From contig NZ_QPKV01000001.1 in the NCBI RefSeq assembly GCF_003339865.1, positions 220,574 through 284,573 of the forward strand: a DNA stretch of 64,000 bases. The letters run 5' to 3'. Within the stretch, counting starts at the first letter, position 1, and each line of letters opens with the position of its first letter. Of the stretch, positions 60,975 to 64,000 are shown piece by piece. Below the pieces are notes generated by a model that saw only the letters and a program-made list of their open reading frames with translations, ran no database searches and had not been told where the DNA came from. Made by a program: the position numbers and the translations under genes. This DNA comes from Pedobacter chinensis. Lineage in GTDB: Bacteria; Bacteroidota; Bacteroidia; Sphingobacteriales; Sphingobacteriaceae.

Positions 60975-63191
60975 TTGAAAACCGACATCTTTGCCATTAC
61001 ACCGCCGTTTACCCAACTGAATACCCCATATCCAGCAACGGCGTATATAAAAGGTTTTCTGAATACAAAAAACATATCTGCTACTCAGGCAGATTTAGGT
61101 ATAGAAGTTATTCTCGAGTTGTTTTCAAAAAAAGGTTTAACAGATTTATTTGGTCACACCGAGCGTGGTCTGAATGTGGATAATCAAAAGTCAAAAAGCG
61201 ATAATGCAAAGCGAATTTTGGCTTTGAAAGATGAATATTTAAAAACGATTGATGCTGCAATTGCTTTCCTGCAAGGCAAAAATCCAACACTGGCTTTGCA
61301 AATTTGCGGAGATGATTTTCTTCCGCAAGCTTCCCGATTTGCACAATTGGAAGAATTAGACTGGGCTTTTGGTGCCATGGGCACACAAGATAAAGCGAAG
61401 CACCTGGCAACACTCTATCTTGAAGATATTTCAGATTATATTGTAGAGTGTATTGATGAAAACTTTGGTTTCAGCCGTTATGCAGAGCGTTTGGGCAGAA
61501 GTGCAAATTCATTCGATGAATTATACAACGCACTTTTAAAAGTCCCAACCTACATTGATAACATCCTGATTTCAGTTTTAAAAGCAAAAATTGAAATAAT
61601 TCAACCTAAGTTATTTTTAATTTCTGTTCCCTTTCCAGGAAATTTATATAGCGCTTTTCGCTGTGCACAATGGGTAAAAGCGAATTATCCTGAAATTAAA
61701 ATTTCAATGGGAGGTGGTTTCCCCAATACAGAACTACGTTCTTTATCTGATCCCAGAGTTTTTGAATTTTTTGATTACATTACTTTGGATGATGGTGAAT
61801 TGCCAATAGAATTGCTTTATCACAACATTACGCATCCAACTCCTGTTGAGGCACATTTTTATAAACGTACGTTTCTACTGGAAAATGGAGTGGTGGTGTA
61901 TAAAAATGATGCATTCAGGAATGATTACAAGCAAGCTGATGTAGGTACGCCAGATTACTCGGGATTACTTCTGGATCAATACATTTCAGTAATTGAAATT
62001 GTAAATCCGATGCACCGCATGTGGAGCGATGGGCGTTGGAATAAACTGACGATGGCACATGGCTGTTATTGGGGAAAATGTACTTTCTGCGATATTTCTC
62101 TGGATTATATTAAAATTTACGAACCTGTTGCCGCTAAATTAATTGTAGACAGGATTGAAGATTTGTATGCCAAAACCGGGCAGAATGGTTTTCACTTTGT
62201 TGATGAAGCTGCTCCACCAGCTTTAATGCGTGAAGTGGCCCTTGAAATTCTCCGTAGAAAATTAGCTGTCACCTGGTGGACGAATATTCGTTTTGAAAAA
62301 AGCTTTACCGCCGATTTATGTGTACTGTTAAAAGCATCTGGCTGTATTGCAGTTTCAGGTGGATTGGAAGTGGCTTCTGATCGATTATTAAAACTGATTG
62401 ATAAAGGGGTAACAGTTGAACAAGTAGCAAAAGTTACCCGAAATTTTACTGCTGCCGGCATAATGGTACATGCTTATTTAATGTATGGATATCCAACACA
62501 AACGGTTCAGGAAACGGTTGATAGCCTGGAAATGGTTCGCCAATTATTTGAAGCTGGTGTGTTACAATCTGGTTTCTGGCATCAGTTTGCCATGACTGCG
62601 CATAGCCCTGTTGGAATGTACCCGGAGAAATTTGGAGTGGTCAAAGAAACAGAAACCATCGGAAATTTTGCCAATAACGATATTAATTATATAGACAAAA
62701 CGGGAATTGACCATAATAAATTTAGTTACGGATTGAAAAAATCGCTGTTCAATTTCATGCATGGCATTTGTTTCGATTATGAACTACAGGATTGGTTTGA
62801 TTTTAAAATCCCAAGGACAAAAATTCCAGTTGATTTTATCGAACGTGCTTTAAATGATGACGATCATTTCAATACCAAACCAACGGCAAAAGTGGTTTGG
62901 ATAGGAGGAAAGCCATCTGCCGAATATTTTACCAAATCGAAGAAGGGTAATACATGGGAAATGGCATTGCTAACTTTTCACGATAAACGAGAAAGTTTTA
63001 CCGTTCAAACCAACGAAAATGAGGGTAAGTGGTTAGTTTCAATTTTGGAGAAAATTCACATTTCTGCTGAAAGTGTTTATACTTTTGCTGAAGTTAAAGC
63101 CGACTTTGAAAGAGAAATGGAGAATTTTGAATTATTCTGGTATGCTAAACCAATTAATACTTTGAGGGAGTTTGGGTTGTTAGTGTTGTAG
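60975..63191 (+). CDS. B12-binding-type radical SAM protein
   Basis: 738 residues. The N-terminal part (about 1-330) includes a cobalamin-binding-like Rossmann region ('QPKLFLISVPFPGNLYSAFR', 'ISMGGGFPNTELRSLSDPRV') without a DxHxxG motif. The radical SAM core (about 350-580) binds its 4Fe-4S cluster through C364, C369 and C372 in 'AHGCYWGKCTFCDI', a CX4CX2C version usual for this subgroup. 'GGLEVASDRLLKLIDKG' is a later SAM-binding motif. The C-terminal 150 residues are beta-rich and unassigned. The start is TTG, supported by the -7 box. Substrate unknown; the gene stands alone. Confidence 0.9.
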   Translation: MKTDIFAITPPFTQLNTPYPATAYIKGFLNTKNISATQADLGIEVILELFSKKGLTDLFGHTERGLNVDNQKSKSDNAKRILALKDEYLKTIDAAIAFLQGKNPTLALQICGDDFLPQASRFAQLEELDWAFGAMGTQDKAKHLATLYLEDISDYIVECIDENFGFSRYAERLGRSANSFDELYNALLKVPTYIDNILISVLKAKIEIIQPKLFLISVPFPGNLYSAFRCAQWVKANYPEIKISMGGGFPNTELRSLSDPRVFEFFDYITLDDGELPIELLYHNITHPTPVEAHFYKRTFLLENGVVVYKNDAFRNDYKQADVGTPDYSGLLLDQYISVIEIVNPMHRMWSDGRWNKLTMAHGCYWGKCTFCDISLDYIKIYEPVAAKLIVDRIEDLYAKTGQNGFHFVDEAAPPALMREVALEILRRKLAVTWWTNIRFEKSFTADLCVLLKASGCIAVSGGLEVASDRLLKLIDKGVTVEQVAKVTRNFTAAGIMVHAYLMYGYPTQTVQETVDSLEMVRQLFEAGVLQSGFWHQFAMTAHSPVGMYPEKFGVVKETETIGNFANNDINYIDKTGIDHNKFSYGLKKSLFNFMHGICFDYELQDWFDFKIPRTKIPVDFIERALNDDDHFNTKPTAKVVWIGGKPSAEYFTKSKKGNTWEMALLTFHDKRESFTVQTNENEGKWLVSILEKIHISAESVYTFAEVKADFEREMENFELFWYAKPINTLREFGLLVL

Positions 63192-63215
63192 TTTTTCTCG
63201 GGCTCGTCAATACCC

Positions 63216-64000
63216 TGGCCATCTGATTAGAGAGAATTTGCGAAGTTGATGATCGTGAAGTAATCGCAGATTATATTTGCCACTGAAGCACTGAGCACAC
63301 AGAAATAATATTGAACTTGATTCGGTGTCAATCTATGTTTCCCGTGGCCATCTGATTAGGGAGAAGTTTGCGAAGTTGATGAGCGTGAGGTGGCCGTAGA
63401 TTATATTTGCCACTGAAACACTGAACACGCGAAATAATATATAAAATTTGATTCGGTGTCAATCTGTGTTTCTGTGGCCATCTGATTAGAGAGAATTTGC
63501 AAAGTTGATGATCGTGAAGTAGCCGCAGATTATATTTGCCACTGAAACACTGAACACACAGAAACAATATTGAACTTGATTCGGTGTCAATCTGTGTTTC
63601 CGTGGCCATCTGATTAGAGAGAATTTGCGAAGTTGATGATCATGAAGTAGCCGCAGATTATATTTGCCACTGAAACGCTGAACACACAGAAACAATATTG
63701 AACTTGATTCGGTGTCAATCTGTGTTTCCGTGGCCATCTGATTAGAGAGAATTTGCGAAGTTGATGAGCGTGAGGTGGCCGCAGATTATATTTGCCACTG
63801 AAACACTGAACACACAGAAACAATATTGAACTTGATTCGGTGTCAATCTGTGTTTCCGTGGCCATCTGATTAGAGAGAATTTGCGAAGTTGATGAGCGTG
63901 AGGTGGCCGCAGATTATATTTGCCACTGAAACACTGAACACACAGAAACAATATTGAACTTGATTCGGTGTCAATCTGTGTTTCCGTGGCCATCTGATTA
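63216..64000 (+). repeat. 128-bp tandem minisatellite, six units plus a seventh cut by the window edge
   Basis: Units start with TGGCCATCTGATTA at 63216, 63345, 63475, 63603, 63731, 63859 and 63987. The first two periods are 129 and 130 bp, the rest exactly 128. Each unit ends with a hairpin: CCACTGAAACACTGA pairs with TCTGTGTTTCCGTGG at 13 of 15 positions. Internal variants alternate (GATCGTGAAGTA or GAGCGTGAGGTG). The region 63192-64000 holds no convincing gene; open frames on the minus strand are a by-product of the repeat. Confidence 0.95.

Noticed and set aside
63328..63993. Repeated minus-strand genes of 83-93 residues
   Set aside because: They start with the same 'MATETQIDTESS' and recur every 128 bp, purely because the minisatellite unit lacks stops in one frame. 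No protein character.
1..64000. tRNA, rRNA, tmRNA or riboswitch
   Set aside because: No cloverleaf, conserved rRNA stretch or recognisable riboswitch core was seen by eye; a covariance-model scan would be decisive.

Overview
The window reads as chromosome from an AT-rich member of the Bacteroidota, most likely a Pedobacter-like Sphingobacteriaceae. The reasons are a FecR/SusC/SusD locus, LytTR regulators, DUF3857 proteins, secreted proteins whose signal peptides end in 'AQ', almost no Shine-Dalgarno sequences, and many genes preceded by the Bacteroidota -7 promoter box TAnnTTTG. I found no rRNA, tRNA or CRISPR array. Several start codons are TTG or GTG.

Layout. 0.1-6.5 kb: a FecR anti-sigma factor with a SusC/SusD outer-membrane uptake pair. 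6.6-10.5 kb: a metallo-beta-lactamase-fold hydrolase, two little-known genes (one with a phage/homing-endonuclease-like domain), miaA and a small outer-membrane barrel. 10.6-11.4 kb: a frameshifted gene remnant and a 52-residue membrane protein. 11.6-20.6 kb: housekeeping genes (ispD, queA, MacB-type permease, aminotransferase, CDF transporter, Nudix, bioA, SRPBCC, VOC, MmcQ). 20.7-26.3 kb: a DnaQ-exonuclease/GIY-YIG fusion, then a minus-strand signalling cluster of two LytTR regulators, a LytS-type kinase, a lone receiver and a barrel protein. 26.6-27.8 kb: a small orphan gene with an intact IS982-type element inserted at its stop codon. 27.9-28.9 kb: eight tandem palindromic repeats, directly before a CarH-like B12/light-sensing MerR regulator followed by crtB and idi. 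31.5-40.2 kb: Nei-type glycosylase, KTSC protein, a HipA-like kinase/DUF3037 pair, an SF1 helicase, a receiver, topB and an L,D-transpeptidase. 40.4-41.2 kb: a second array of the same palindrome in opposite orientation. 41.3-48.3 kb: a 40-residue membrane protein, two DUF3857 proteins, an exonuclease and an M1 peptidase. 48.3-63.2 kb: queG, a GNAT-nitrilase fusion, ruvB, a 3-hydroxyacyl-CoA dehydrogenase, pdxH, algH, a HepT/MntA pair behind purK-purE, a flavoprotein and a B12-type radical SAM protein. From 63.2 kb to the edge: a 128-bp tandem minisatellite.

How genes work together. The CarH-like regulator keeps the residues that bind adenosylcobalamin in CarH, and crtB and idi follow it immediately, which suggests light-controlled carotenoid synthesis. 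queA and queG serve the same queuosine pathway from separate loci. purK and purE form one transcription unit with a toxin-antitoxin pair at its tail. FecR, SusC (with an STN domain) and SusD fit a substrate-sensing uptake system whose sigma factor would lie left of the window.

The least explained feature is the repeat landscape. Two arrays of one conserved palindrome lie in opposite orientation about 11.5 kb apart. Other short palindromic repeat families recur between genes, and two appear to have been absorbed in frame into bioA and purE.
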